Source: DATMNI01 sp963817515
Lineage (GTDB): Bacteria; Acidobacteriota; Terriglobia; Bryobacterales; Bryobacteraceae
DNA: 64,000 nt
NCBI GenBank assembly: GCA_963817515.1
Contig: CAWFPJ010000005.1
Location: forward strand, 62,001-126,000
Reading direction: 5' to 3'
Below are positions 27,895 through 36,123 of this stretch, one piece after another; the stretch's first letter is position 1, and the number at the start of each line of letters is the position of its first letter. The position numbers and the translations under genes were made by a program. The notes under the pieces are model-generated. The model worked only from the letters and a program-made list of their open reading frames with translations, was not told where the DNA came from and searched no databases.

Positions 27895-29805
27895 GTGGAA
27901 CTGAGACTGCAGTTCGGGCTTGCCATCTTGGGTTTCTTTGCGGCGGTGGGGGTGTCCACAGCCAATGCCGGCGACGCGAAACCCGGTTGGACTGCCTATG
28001 GACACGATGCGGGCGGCACTCGGTATTCACCGGTCAGGAAAATTACCCGCGCTAACGTTGGCAAGCTTCATGTCGCTTGGACCTACCGCACGGGTGCGCT
28101 CGAACCCGTAACGGACCGCAACCAAAAGGCGGCCTTTGAAGCGACTCCGATTCTGGTGGAAGGCACGCTTTATCTCACGACGCCTTTCAATGCCGTGATT
28201 GCGCTTGACCCAGCTACCGGCCGCCAGAAGTGGACGTACGACCCTCACGTGAACCGCGGCCACGATTATTCGGAAGTGGCGTCGCGGGGCGTTGCGGCAT
28301 GGATAGATTTAAAGGCAGGCAAGGACGCTGTCTGCCGCGTGCGCCTGTTCGAAGGAACCATCGAGGCCCGTCTGCTGGCGCTTGACAGCAGGACGGGGAA
28401 GCTATGCCCCGATTTCGGGAGCGGCGGCCAGGTGGACCTGACCCGCGATGTGGCGTTCAGCGACCCCGGCAATTATGGAGTAACCTCGGCCCCCGCCGTG
28501 GTTGGCGATCTGGTAATTACCGGATCTTCCATCAGCGACAACCGCACCGTGGATGTGGAGCGCGGCGTGGTACGCGCTTACGACGTACGAACCGGAAAGC
28601 TGCGATGGACGTGGGACCCAATCCCGTGGGCTGACCAGCGCGTGTTGAGTGGCGGACTGCGTACCGGGGCCGCCAATGCGTGGAGCACTCTGGCGGCCGA
28701 CGCCGCCCGCGATTTGGTCTTCATCCCAACCGGCAGCGCAAGCCCCGACTATTACGGCTCGGAACGGCCGGGGAATAATGCCCACGCCAATTCCGTAGTG
28801 GCGCTGCGGGCGTCCACGGGCAAACTGGTGTGGGCGTTTCAAGTGGTGCATCACGACCTGTGGGATTACGACGTGGCTTCGCAGCCGTCGCTCATCGAGT
28901 ACCAGGGCCGCGCGGCGGTGGCGGTCACCACCAAGATCGGCAATGTGTTCGTGCTGGACCGTGAGACCGGCAAGCCGTTGATGAAGGTGGAGGAGCGCGC
29001 CGTGCCGAAGAGCGACGTACCGGGCGAAGAGGCTTCTGCAACGCAGCCGTTCCCTGGGTGGGCGGCAATGGTCCCGCAGAAATTGACGGCGGCCGACGCG
29101 TGGGGGCCAACGCCGGAAGTTCGTGAATGGTGCAAGCAGAAAATCGAAGGCTTGCGCAATGACGGATTGTTCACCCCGCCGAGTTTTCGCGGCTCGCTGC
29201 AGTTTCCCGGCAACGTTGGCGGAGTCAACTGGGGCGGCGCCGCGTGGGACCCTGGGCGTAATTTGCTGTTCGCCGACACCAACCGGCTGGCAGCCGCGGT
29301 GAAGTTGGTTCCGCGAGCGGAACTGCCCACGGCGTACGCGGCATTTCAAAACACTCGCAACATCGGGTACGGAGAATTTGGCCGCCAAGCCGGTACTCCT
29401 TACGCCGTATACCGGGAGTTTCTGATCTCCCCGGAGGGGACGCCATGCAATGCCCCGCCGTGGGGCGCGCTGGTTGCGTTCGATTTGAAAACCGGCAAGC
29501 TGCGGTGGGAGTCGCCGCTGGGAGAAATGAAGCCCGGAGCCAAGACCGGCTCACCGAATCTGGGCGGCCCCATTGCCACCGCCGGCGGACTGGTCTTCAC
29601 CGCAGCGGCAATGGACACGTATCTGCGCGCCTTCGATGCGGAAACCGGCGCCGAGTTGTGGAAAGGCGACCTGCCGGCCAGTGCGCAGGCCACGCCGATG
29701 ACGTACGAAGTGAACGGGAAGCAATACGTGGTGATCTGCGCCGGAGGGCATGGAAAGCTGGGAACCAAGATGGGGGATTCCGTGGTGGCGTTTGCCCTGC
29801 CATGA
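27895..29805 (+). CDS. PQQ-dependent dehydrogenase (quinoprotein glucose dehydrogenase-like), soluble periplasmic
   Basis: A 636-residue protein starting at GTG with a signal peptide (LQFGLAILGFFAAVGVSTANA). It has the eight-bladed propeller typical of membrane glucose dehydrogenase relatives: WTAYGHDAGGTRYSPVRKITRANVGKLHVAW at the start, tryptophan-docking repeats such as TGKLRWTWDPIPW and TGKLVWAFQVVHHDLWDYDV, and the C-terminal GKQYVVICAGGHGKLGTKMGDSVVAF seen in Gcd-type enzymes. There are no N-terminal membrane helices like those of E. coli Gcd. It oxidises a sugar or alcohol in the periplasm with PQQ; the substrate is unknown and no PQQ synthesis genes are in the window. Confidence 0.88.
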   Translation: MELRLQFGLAILGFFAAVGVSTANAGDAKPGWTAYGHDAGGTRYSPVRKITRANVGKLHVAWTYRTGALEPVTDRNQKAAFEATPILVEGTLYLTTPFNAVIALDPATGRQKWTYDPHVNRGHDYSEVASRGVAAWIDLKAGKDAVCRVRLFEGTIEARLLALDSRTGKLCPDFGSGGQVDLTRDVAFSDPGNYGVTSAPAVVGDLVITGSSISDNRTVDVERGVVRAYDVRTGKLRWTWDPIPWADQRVLSGGLRTGAANAWSTLAADAARDLVFIPTGSASPDYYGSERPGNNAHANSVVALRASTGKLVWAFQVVHHDLWDYDVASQPSLIEYQGRAAVAVTTKIGNVFVLDRETGKPLMKVEERAVPKSDVPGEEASATQPFPGWAAMVPQKLTAADAWGPTPEVREWCKQKIEGLRNDGLFTPPSFRGSLQFPGNVGGVNWGGAAWDPGRNLLFADTNRLAAAVKLVPRAELPTAYAAFQNTRNIGYGEFGRQAGTPYAVYREFLISPEGTPCNAPPWGALVAFDLKTGKLRWESPLGEMKPGAKTGSPNLGGPIATAGGLVFTAAAMDTYLRAFDAETGAELWKGDLPASAQATPMTYEVNGKQYVVICAGGHGKLGTKMGDSVVAFALP

Positions 29806-29818
29806 CTGGCCCGACGCC

Positions 29819-30121
29819 TTACGCGGCATTTGATTTCGGCTGCACTTCGCGCTCAATCTGCTTTAGCTTCGCTTGGCGCGCCACTCGAAGCTCATAATCA
29901 GCCTGTAGGCCAGTCCAGAATTCAGCCGTCATTCCAAGGTAGCGGGCAAGGCGCAATGCAGTGTCCGCAGTAATTCCACGCCTTCCGCGAACAATCTCAT
30001 TGAGACGGGCGGCGTCAACTGCGAGGGCCTTGGCCAATTGGTTGACGCTCATGCTAAGGGGCTTCAGGATATCCTCCTTTATCGTCTCGCCCGGGTGGAT
30101 CGGAGGTAGCAATTTGGGCAT
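29819..30121 (-). CDS. higA: HigA-type antitoxin
   Basis: A 100-residue XRE-type HTH protein of the HigA family: PPIHPGETIKEDILKPLSMSVNQLAKALAVD leads into the HTH, and GITADTALRLARYLGMTAEFWTGLQADYEL is the family's second conserved block. It follows the toxin gene by 15 nt, the normal higB-higA order. HigA binds HigB, blocks its active site and represses the shared promoter, here through the inverted repeat at 30421-30442. Confidence 0.92.
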   Translation of the reverse strand: MPKLLPPIHPGETIKEDILKPLSMSVNQLAKALAVDAARLNEIVRGRRGITADTALRLARYLGMTAEFWTGLQADYELRVARQAKLKQIEREVQPKSNAA

Positions 30122-30136
30122 AGTCGTGAATCTCCT

Positions 30137-30415
30137 TTAGTGATAGTCCACAATTTCGACGTTGTAGGCGTCTCCGTCTGACCAAACGAAGCAAACGCGG
30201 AACTGGTCGTTGATTCGTACACTGAACTGTCCGGAGCGGTCTCCTTTTAGTGCTTCCAGGTGGTTTCCCGGAAGCGCCGAAAGGTCAGCGAGAGCCCGAG
30301 CCTGGTGAAGTTGATACAACCTTCGGCGCGCCGCCTTTTCGATGGACCTAAACCGCTTTGAAAATTCGTCGTTGAATATCTTCGCAGTTTCGGCGTCTCG
30401 AAACGAACGAATCAC
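30137..30415 (-). CDS. higB: HigB-type mRNA interferase toxin
   Basis: A 92-residue RelE-superfamily toxin: MIRSFRDAETAKIFNDEFSK at the start, LPGNHLEALKGDRSGQFSVRINDQFRVCFVW in the middle and NVEIVDYH at the end, all standard for HigB. It cleaves mRNA on translating ribosomes. It is the first gene of the module and its start lies a few bases downstream of the operator-promoter at 30421-30451. Confidence 0.92.
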   Translation of the reverse strand: MIRSFRDAETAKIFNDEFSKRFRSIEKAARRRLYQLHQARALADLSALPGNHLEALKGDRSGQFSVRINDQFRVCFVWSDGDAYNVEIVDYH

Positions 30416-30420
30416 AAATA

Positions 30421-30451
30421 TAGTGTATGTCGCTATACACTAAAGCGTCAA
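30421..30451 (-). promoter_or_regulatory. higBA promoter with overlapping operator
   Basis: A perfect 8-bp inverted repeat TAGTGTAT-GTCGCT-ATACACTA spans 30421-30442. On the minus strand a -35 TTGACG (30446-30451) and a -10 TACACT (30422-30427) are 18 bp apart, so the operator lies across the -10 and spacer. This is the expected layout for autorepression by HigA or the HigBA complex. Confidence 0.75.
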
Positions 30452-30518
30452 GACACCCGCGTTTGGAATGTGGATCGTCACTCTCTTGGTGGCGCGGGCG
30501 GTTTCGCCTGCGAATCGC

Positions 30519-32087
30519 CTAGCCGATCTTTCTGCCGATCGATTTCGCCTGGCTGTACAAGTACAGATAATCCGGCCCGCCGGCCTTTGAATCCGTTCCC
30601 GACATGTTGAACCCGCCGAACGGATGCGCGCCCACCACCGCGCCAGTGCACTTCCGGTTGATATACAGATTCCCAACGTGGAAATCCTTCATAGCCTGGT
30701 CGATCTTCTCCTCTGAAGAAGTGTACACAGCGCCCGTCAATCCGAACTCGGTGTTGTTGGCAATGGCCAGCAATTCGTCGAAGCCGTTGCCCTTGATCAC
30801 CGCCAGCACCGGCCCGAAAATTTCTTCCTGGGAAAGCCGGCCCTTGGGGTCGATATCCGCGAAGACCGTCGGCTCAATGTTGTAGCCATCACCAGGCGCT
30901 CGCTTGCCGCCCGTAATCAGCCGGCCTTCTTTCTTGCCGATCTCAATATAATTAAGGATCGACTGCATGGCGCCTTCGTTGATCACCGGCCCCATGGCAG
31001 CATTCTCCGCGGGGTCGCCGATCTGAATATTCTCCACCCGCGTCTTTAGCTTTTCCAGAAACTCATCGTAGACCGGTGCATCCACCACCACTCGCGAACA
31101 GGCCGAACATTTCTGCCCCTGGAAGCCGAACGCCGCCGCAGCTACGCCCTCCACCGCCGAATCGATGTTGGCATCGCCATCCACGATGATGGTGTCCTTA
31201 CCGCCCATTTCAAGCACCGTGCGCTTGATCCAGATCTGGCCCGGTTGTGTCTGCGCGGCGCGCGTGTGGATGTCCAGACCAACTTCGCGCGAACCGGTGA
31301 AAGCGATGAACCGCGTCTTGGGATGCGCCACCACGCCGTTGCCGAACGTGGCGCCCGCGCCGGGGCAGAAATTGACCACTCCGGGGAGCATCCCGGCTTC
31401 TTCAAACACTTCGAAGAATTTGGCCGCCACGGTGGGCGAATCGCTCGAAGGCTTCAGGATCACGGTATTGCCCATGGCCACCGCGGCCATTGCCATACCC
31501 AGCGCGATGGCGCACGGAAAATTCCACGGCGAAATCACCGCGCCCACGCCCAGCCCAATGTAGCGGAGGTAGTCCCGCTCGCCAGCCAGTTGAACCGGCG
31601 GTTCCACCGAACCCAGTTGCAGCGCTTCGCGCGCATAAAGCTCGCAGAAGTCGATGGCCTCGCAGGTATCGGCCTCGGCCTCGTCGTAGTTCTTACCCAC
31701 TTCCAAAACCATCCACGCGTTGAATTCGAACTTACGCCGGCGCAGAATATCGGCCACCTTGAAAACCAGGCCGGCCCGCTGCTCCACTGGCGCGTGCTTC
31801 CAGATCTCGAAAGCCGCCAGCGCCGCCTGCATCGCGGGTTCCACGTGCTCCGCTCCGGCCTTCTGGTGAATCCCGACCACCTCTGATGGTTTGGCCGGAT
31901 TGAGGGAAGTAATCTTTCCAGTAGTCTTGCTACGCTTGCCGTCAATCACCAGCGGGTACTCGCGCCCCAGTTCCTGGCGAACTTTGGCGATGGCGGCGCG
32001 CATGGCCGCCGCGTTTTCAGGCTTCTTGTAATCCACAAGGGGCTCGTTCTGAAACGGGCCAACTGCTGTACTTTGGGTGGTAGCCAT
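30519..32087 (-). CDS. pruA: L-glutamate gamma-semialdehyde dehydrogenase (1-pyrroline-5-carboxylate dehydrogenase)
   Basis: A 522-residue NAD-dependent aldehyde dehydrogenase of the RocA/PruA type. It carries the N-terminal FQNEPLVDYKKPENAAAMRAAI segment of that group, ISPWNFPCAIALGMAMAA in the cofactor domain, the general-base Glu in LEMGGKDTIIVD and the catalytic Cys in FQGQKCSACSRVVV. It oxidises glutamate semialdehyde to glutamate, the second step of proline (and part of arginine) breakdown. The proline dehydrogenase gene is not in the window. It is divergent from an APC permease with 62 bp between the starts, so the two may be co-regulated. Confidence 0.93.
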   Translation of the reverse strand: MATTQSTAVGPFQNEPLVDYKKPENAAAMRAAIAKVRQELGREYPLVIDGKRSKTTGKITSLNPAKPSEVVGIHQKAGAEHVEPAMQAALAAFEIWKHAPVEQRAGLVFKVADILRRRKFEFNAWMVLEVGKNYDEAEADTCEAIDFCELYAREALQLGSVEPPVQLAGERDYLRYIGLGVGAVISPWNFPCAIALGMAMAAVAMGNTVILKPSSDSPTVAAKFFEVFEEAGMLPGVVNFCPGAGATFGNGVVAHPKTRFIAFTGSREVGLDIHTRAAQTQPGQIWIKRTVLEMGGKDTIIVDGDANIDSAVEGVAAAAFGFQGQKCSACSRVVVDAPVYDEFLEKLKTRVENIQIGDPAENAAMGPVINEGAMQSILNYIEIGKKEGRLITGGKRAPGDGYNIEPTVFADIDPKGRLSQEEIFGPVLAVIKGNGFDELLAIANNTEFGLTGAVYTSSEEKIDQAMKDFHVGNLYINRKCTGAVVGAHPFGGFNMSGTDSKAGGPDYLYLYSQAKSIGRKIG

Positions 32088-32149
32088 AGTGGAATATACT
32101 ATTGTAACTTACGTGCATTTTGAGTAATTCCCGTCACCACTGAACGCCA

Positions 32150-33625
32150 ATGCCTCAGCCCATCACCACGGCCCCTGAACAGGGTTTCGTACGCGGCCTC
32201 AATCTGTTCGACGCCACTATGGTGGTGATCGGCACCATGATCGGCTCCGGGATTTTCATTGTCTCGGCCGATATGTCCCGCATGATCGGCAGCCCCGGCT
32301 GGATGCTGATGGCCTGGGTTCTGACCGGCGTGCTCAGTATCGCGGCGGCGCTTTCCTACGGCGAACTGGCCTCTATGCTGCCGCACGCCGGTGGCATGTA
32401 CGTTTACCTGCGCGAGGCCTTTTCGCCGCTATGGGGCTTTCTGTACGGCTGGACGCTCTTCACCGTGATCCAGACCGGCACGATTGCGGCCGTCTCCGTG
32501 GCCTTTTCGCGGTTCCTCTCCGTGATCTTTCCGCCCGTGGCGGAGAATCGCTACCTCATCGAACCGATCCACATCTCCTCGCGCTACGCGATTTCGCTTT
32601 CCACGGCGCAACTGGTTGCCATCGCCGTGATCGCGCTGCTTACCTGGACCAACACCCGCGGCCTGGAGTACGGCAAGATGGTGCAAAACGTCTTCACGAC
32701 CGCCAAGACGGCTGCGCTTGCCGCCCTCATCCTGGCCGGCCTCGTCCTGGGCTGGAATGCCAACGCGGTCAAGGTAAACTTCACGGATATGTTCCGCCTG
32801 GGCGCCTACGACCCTTCGCTCGGGGTGGCAGCCGGCAGCATTTTCGGCTTGATGGTGGCTCTTTGCGTGGCCCAATCCGGGTCGCTGTTTTCGGCCGATT
32901 CCTGGCACGATATTACATTCATCGCCGGTGAGGTTCGCAACCCCAGCCGCAACCTCGCGCTCGCCATGGCCTTCGGAGTCACAGGCGTGATCGTGCTCTA
33001 CGTGCTGGCCAATGTCGCATACCTGGTGGTGCTGCCGCTTCCCGCGATTCAGAACGCGCCCGCCGATCGCGTGGCCACGGCCATGCTGCAGGAAATTTTC
33101 CCGGGTTACGGTCCCACCCTGATGGCGGTGCTCATTATGATCTCCACCTTCGGGTGCGTGAACAGCCTGGTGCTGGCCGGAGCCCGCGCCTACTACGCCA
33201 TGGCGCAGGATGGTTTGTTCTTCGCGCAGGCCGGCAAGCTGAACCGGGCGCGCGTGCCCGGTTGGTCGCTGGTGGTGCAAGGCATCTGGTCGGCCGGCCT
33301 GGTGCTGCTGCGCACTTACAATCCACAGACGCAGCAGTACGGCAACCTGTATAGCAACCTGCTGGATTATGTCATCTCGGCGGCGCTCATCTTCTACATC
33401 CTGACAATTGCCGGCGTTTTTCGCCTGCGTCAAACGCGGCCCGATCTGCCCAGGCCGTACCGCACCGTGGGCTACCCCGTGGTGCCGGCGCTCTACATTC
33501 TCGGCGCGGCGACGGTGCTGGCCATGCTGTTCCTCTACCGGCCGGACAGCACGTGGCCCGGTCTGGTGATCGTGATCCTGGGGGCCATGGTTTATGCGTT
33601 CCTGAAGCGTAGAGGAGGAAGGTGA
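32150..33625 (+). CDS. APC-superfamily amino acid permease
   Basis: A 491-residue inner-membrane carrier with about 12 helices. The first helix is DATMVVIGTMIGSGIFIVSADM with the APC Gly-Ser-Gly turn, followed by SMLPHAGGMYVYLREAFSPLWGFLYGW. Compared with the permease at 2508-3896 it is closer to the LAT-type group. Its place opposite pruA suggests uptake of an amino acid that enters glutamate metabolism, but that is inference from position only. The C-terminal codons happen to look like a ribosome-binding site. Confidence 0.87.
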   Translation: MPQPITTAPEQGFVRGLNLFDATMVVIGTMIGSGIFIVSADMSRMIGSPGWMLMAWVLTGVLSIAAALSYGELASMLPHAGGMYVYLREAFSPLWGFLYGWTLFTVIQTGTIAAVSVAFSRFLSVIFPPVAENRYLIEPIHISSRYAISLSTAQLVAIAVIALLTWTNTRGLEYGKMVQNVFTTAKTAALAALILAGLVLGWNANAVKVNFTDMFRLGAYDPSLGVAAGSIFGLMVALCVAQSGSLFSADSWHDITFIAGEVRNPSRNLALAMAFGVTGVIVLYVLANVAYLVVLPLPAIQNAPADRVATAMLQEIFPGYGPTLMAVLIMISTFGCVNSLVLAGARAYYAMAQDGLFFAQAGKLNRARVPGWSLVVQGIWSAGLVLLRTYNPQTQQYGNLYSNLLDYVISAALIFYILTIAGVFRLRQTRPDLPRPYRTVGYPVVPALYILGAATVLAMLFLYRPDSTWPGLVIVILGAMVYAFLKRRGGR

Positions 33626-33666
33626 AAATGAATCCCGCAGTGTGTAAGAAGCTCAGCCCCGCGCCT

Positions 33667-33707
33667 GTGGGGCAGGCTGGCAGCCTGCGGCCGATTGTCA
33701 ATCGGCC
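33667..33707. repeat. Double-hairpin intergenic repeat, copy 1
   Basis: After GTGGGGC come two adjacent hairpins: CAGGCT-GGC-AGCCTG (33673-33687) and GGCCGATT-GTC-AATCGGCC (33689-33707). A related copy lies at 36035-36074, with the same order and compensated base changes in the first stem. It occupies the gap between the permease and the DUF6807 gene. Confidence 0.7.
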
Positions 33708-33756
33708 TGCCGTCAAGCCGAAGTAGTGTCTAATATGATCAAATGAGGCTACACCC

Positions 33757-34734
33757 ATGAAGCATATTCTGATTTTCGCCGCCCTCTGCCTGCCTCTGTG
33801 CGCGCAGGTCAAGATCACCGAGGGCAAAGAGGTCGCCAAGAAAGTCTCGGTGGAGATCGACGGCAAGCCCTTTACGGACTTCTACGTCGGTCCCGAAACC
33901 AGCAAGCCTTACCTGCATCCGCTGCGCACGGCGGCTGGCGTGGTGGTGACGCGCGGGTGGCCGATGGTGCCCGATATTCCCGGTGAAATGCACAATGAGC
34001 CGCATCAAACGGGGCTCTGGTTCGCGCATGGCGACGTGAACGGCTACAACTTCTGGGCCGCCGATCCGGTGAACAAGTCCAGCGGCAAGGGCAAAGGCAA
34101 GATCGTCCTCATCAAGATCGATAAGATCTCCGGCGGCCGGAAGTCGGGCAGCATCGCCGCCACATTCGAGTGGCGAACCACCGAAGGCGCCAGCCTTCTC
34201 ACCGAACGGCGCACCATGACGTTCTACTCCGATCCGCAGTTTCGCACCATGGATTTCGACATCACTCTCTCTCCGGACCAGCCGGTAACCTTCGGCGACA
34301 CCAAGGAGGGCGTGTTCGCCATGCGCCTGGCCGCGGCTCTCGAAGAAGATCAGCCCAAGGATATCGCCGAACCCAAGCGCACCGGCAAAATCACGAATGC
34401 TCAAAATAAGATGACCGAAAAGAACGTGTGGGGCAAGCGCTCCGAGTGGGTGGATTATTCCGGCCAGTTGAACGGGCAGAACGTGGGGGTCACGATTTTC
34501 GAAAACCCGTCCAGCCCGCGCCAGCCCACTTACTGGCACGTCCGCGGCTACGGATTGTTCGCGGCCAATATTTTCGGGGTGCACGATTTCGAACACGATA
34601 CGGCGCGCGATGGCAGTCTCTCGCTTCGAATGGGGCAATCGCTCAGGTTCCGTTACCGCGTGGTGATTCATCCGGGCGACGTCAACCAGGCCGGCATCCG
34701 CGACATGTATGACGCCTACAGAGCCATGAAGTAG
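33757..34734 (+). CDS. Exported DUF6807 (PmoA-family) protein
   Basis: A 325-residue protein with signal peptide MKHILIFAALCLPLCA. The rest is a single beta-rich domain with the family hallmarks KPYLHPLRTAAGVVVTRGWP, DIPGEMHNEPHQTGLWFAHGDVNGYNFWA and the C-terminal HPGDVNQAGIRDMYDAY. Pfam calls the family 'PmoA' after methane oxygenase, but these bacterial proteins are not methane monooxygenase subunits; they are widespread near sugar-processing genes in Acidobacteriota and Planctomycetes. Conserved His residues suggest an enzyme or carbohydrate-binding role, not established. Confidence 0.82.
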   Translation: MKHILIFAALCLPLCAQVKITEGKEVAKKVSVEIDGKPFTDFYVGPETSKPYLHPLRTAAGVVVTRGWPMVPDIPGEMHNEPHQTGLWFAHGDVNGYNFWAADPVNKSSGKGKGKIVLIKIDKISGGRKSGSIAATFEWRTTEGASLLTERRTMTFYSDPQFRTMDFDITLSPDQPVTFGDTKEGVFAMRLAAALEEDQPKDIAEPKRTGKITNAQNKMTEKNVWGKRSEWVDYSGQLNGQNVGVTIFENPSSPRQPTYWHVRGYGLFAANIFGVHDFEHDTARDGSLSLRMGQSLRFRYRVVIHPGDVNQAGIRDMYDAYRAMK

Positions 34735-34793
34735 ACTTGGCCCGCGGTGCACGAAAAGCAGGTGTGCGAAGTGCTTGATGATATCCTTACGAG

Positions 34794-35933
34794 TTGGTGT
34801 TCTGGTACTGGTTCTTCGTTGGGCCGGCGCTGCTGTTGGCTTTCCTTTCGCTGCGTGGTGAGCGCAAGCGCGCCGATTACGTAGCGCACCGTCTCTCGCA
34901 AACTCCGGCATGGCTGCCTGCGGCCTCGGTCATCGTGCCGGTCAAAGGCTACGACGAAGGATTGCGCCAGAACCTGGCGGCGCTGGCTTCGCTCGATTAT
35001 CCGGACTACGAACTCGTGGTGGTGGCATACTCGGCTTCCGACATTCCGCCGGGTGTGCTGCCGGCCCGCGCCAAAATCGTGCTGGCGCACGGCGACCAAC
35101 CGAACACTGGTGAAAAGGTGCAGAACCTGCTGGCGGCCGTCCGGTCCACGCGCCGGCGGACTGAGGTTTTCGCCTTCGCCGATTCCGACGGGCGCGTTAC
35201 CCGCGGCTGGCTGCGCGCCCTGGTGGCGCCGCTGATCGAGCCGGGGGTCGGCGCGTCCACCGGCTACCGTTGGTTCCTGCCGGACCCGCCCGCCTTCTGG
35301 CCGCTGATGCGCAGCGTCTGGGATGCCGTGGCCGCGGGCATGATGGGGCCCGGCGACAACCGCTTTGTCTGGGGCGGCGCCATGGCAATTTGCAAGGAGC
35401 TGTTTTTCGAAATCGGCATGCCGGAACTCTGGCAGAACACCGTGAGCGACGATTACGCACTGGCTTCGGCGGTGCACGCCGCGGGGTTGACTGTGGCTTA
35501 CGCGCCCGGAGCTCTCACGCCTTCCCTCGAGCACATTTCCGCCGGCCGGTTCTGGCGGTGGATGCGCCGGCAAATGACCATCACCAGAGTCTACAGCCCG
35601 CGCATCTGGTGGCCCGGATTGATCGCGCACGTATTCTATTGCGGCGGAATGGCAGCCTCGATCGTGGCGTCGGCTCGGGGCAACCGGCTGGCCGAGTGGG
35701 CCCTCATCGCGCAGTTATCGCCCGGTATGCTGAAGGGCCTGAACCGCGCCACCCTGGCGAAGGCGGCGCTGCCGGAATATGAGGCCTGGTTCAAACGCCA
35801 CGCCTGGGTGCACGCCATCTGGGTGCCGCTGGCCACGTGGATCTGGCTGGCCGCATTGTTGTCCTCGGCGTTCGGCAATACCATCCGGTGGCGGGGCTAC
35901 CGATACGATTTGAAGCCTCAGCGGAATGTTTAG
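34794..35933 (+). CDS. Membrane glycosyltransferase family 2/21 protein (ceramide glucosyltransferase-like)
   Basis: A 379-residue protein starting at TTG (MVFWYWFFVGPALLLAFLSL is a first membrane helix). The GT-A domain has ASVIVPVKGYDEGLRQNLAAL, the metal-binding FAFADSDGRV, NRFVWGGAMAICKEL and TVSDDYALASAVHAAG; the RRQMTITRVYSPRIWW segment resembles the Q/RxxRW motif of GT21 enzymes. Two or three further membrane helices follow. Such enzymes attach a sugar to a lipid on the cytoplasmic face, for example in glycolipid or hopanoid pathways. No lipid-synthesis partner is adjacent, so the acceptor is unknown. Confidence 0.8.
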   Translation: MVFWYWFFVGPALLLAFLSLRGERKRADYVAHRLSQTPAWLPAASVIVPVKGYDEGLRQNLAALASLDYPDYELVVVAYSASDIPPGVLPARAKIVLAHGDQPNTGEKVQNLLAAVRSTRRRTEVFAFADSDGRVTRGWLRALVAPLIEPGVGASTGYRWFLPDPPAFWPLMRSVWDAVAAGMMGPGDNRFVWGGAMAICKELFFEIGMPELWQNTVSDDYALASAVHAAGLTVAYAPGALTPSLEHISAGRFWRWMRRQMTITRVYSPRIWWPGLIAHVFYCGGMAASIVASARGNRLAEWALIAQLSPGMLKGLNRATLAKAALPEYEAWFKRHAWVHAIWVPLATWIWLAALLSSAFGNTIRWRGYRYDLKPQRNV

Positions 35934-35965
35934 CGGTTATAATCTCAACGTAAGGGAGGATCACG

Positions 35966-36022
35966 ATGGGTAAGGACAAGAGCCCGAAAAAGGAAGTCAA
36001 GAAACCTAAGAAGCAAAAGTAG
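35966..36022 (+). CDS. Lysine-rich 18-residue micropeptide
   Basis: An ATG preceded by a strong ribosome-binding site (AAGGGAGGA, about 5 nt spacing) opens MGKDKSPKKEVKKPKKQK and stops. Nine of 18 residues are Lys. I recall very similar short MGKDK...KKEVKKPKK peptides as conserved hypotheticals in several phyla, so it is likely a real gene; the function is unknown, and nucleic-acid or ribosome binding is only a guess from charge. It lies between the glycosyltransferase and thiC. Confidence 0.6.
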   Translation: MGKDKSPKKEVKKPKKQK

Positions 36023-36034
36023 GGTCAGCCGCTG

Positions 36035-36104
36035 GTGGGGCAGGATGGTATCCTGCGAGCCGATCAAAATCGGCGCAAGTCTGCAGGTTTACAATCCGCC
36101 CCAC
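36035..36104. repeat. Double-hairpin intergenic repeat, copy 2, upstream of thiC
   Basis: Outer arms GTGGGGC (36035-36041) and GCCCCAC (36098-36104) enclose CAGGAT-GGT-ATCCTG (36041-36055) and GCCGAT-CAAA-ATCGGC (36059-36074). Relative to copy 1 at 33667-33707 the first stem changes C to A and the paired G to T, keeping pairing. It lies 20 bp before thiC, where a TPP riboswitch might be expected, but it lacks the riboswitch's conserved CUGAGA-type sequence. Confidence 0.7.
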
Positions 36105-36123
36105 AAAGGAACCAGGAGCTAAC

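Noticed and set aside
33637..33726. A 33-residue ORF after a purine-rich ribosome-binding-like sequence
   Set aside because: The putative ribosome-binding site is the Arg/Gly-rich end of the permease gene, and the ORF runs through a double-hairpin repeat, so it is probably chance.
36023..36123. Possible TPP riboswitch before thiC
   Set aside because: The leader holds a double-hairpin repeat and lacks the conserved CUGAGA and related core of the TPP riboswitch.
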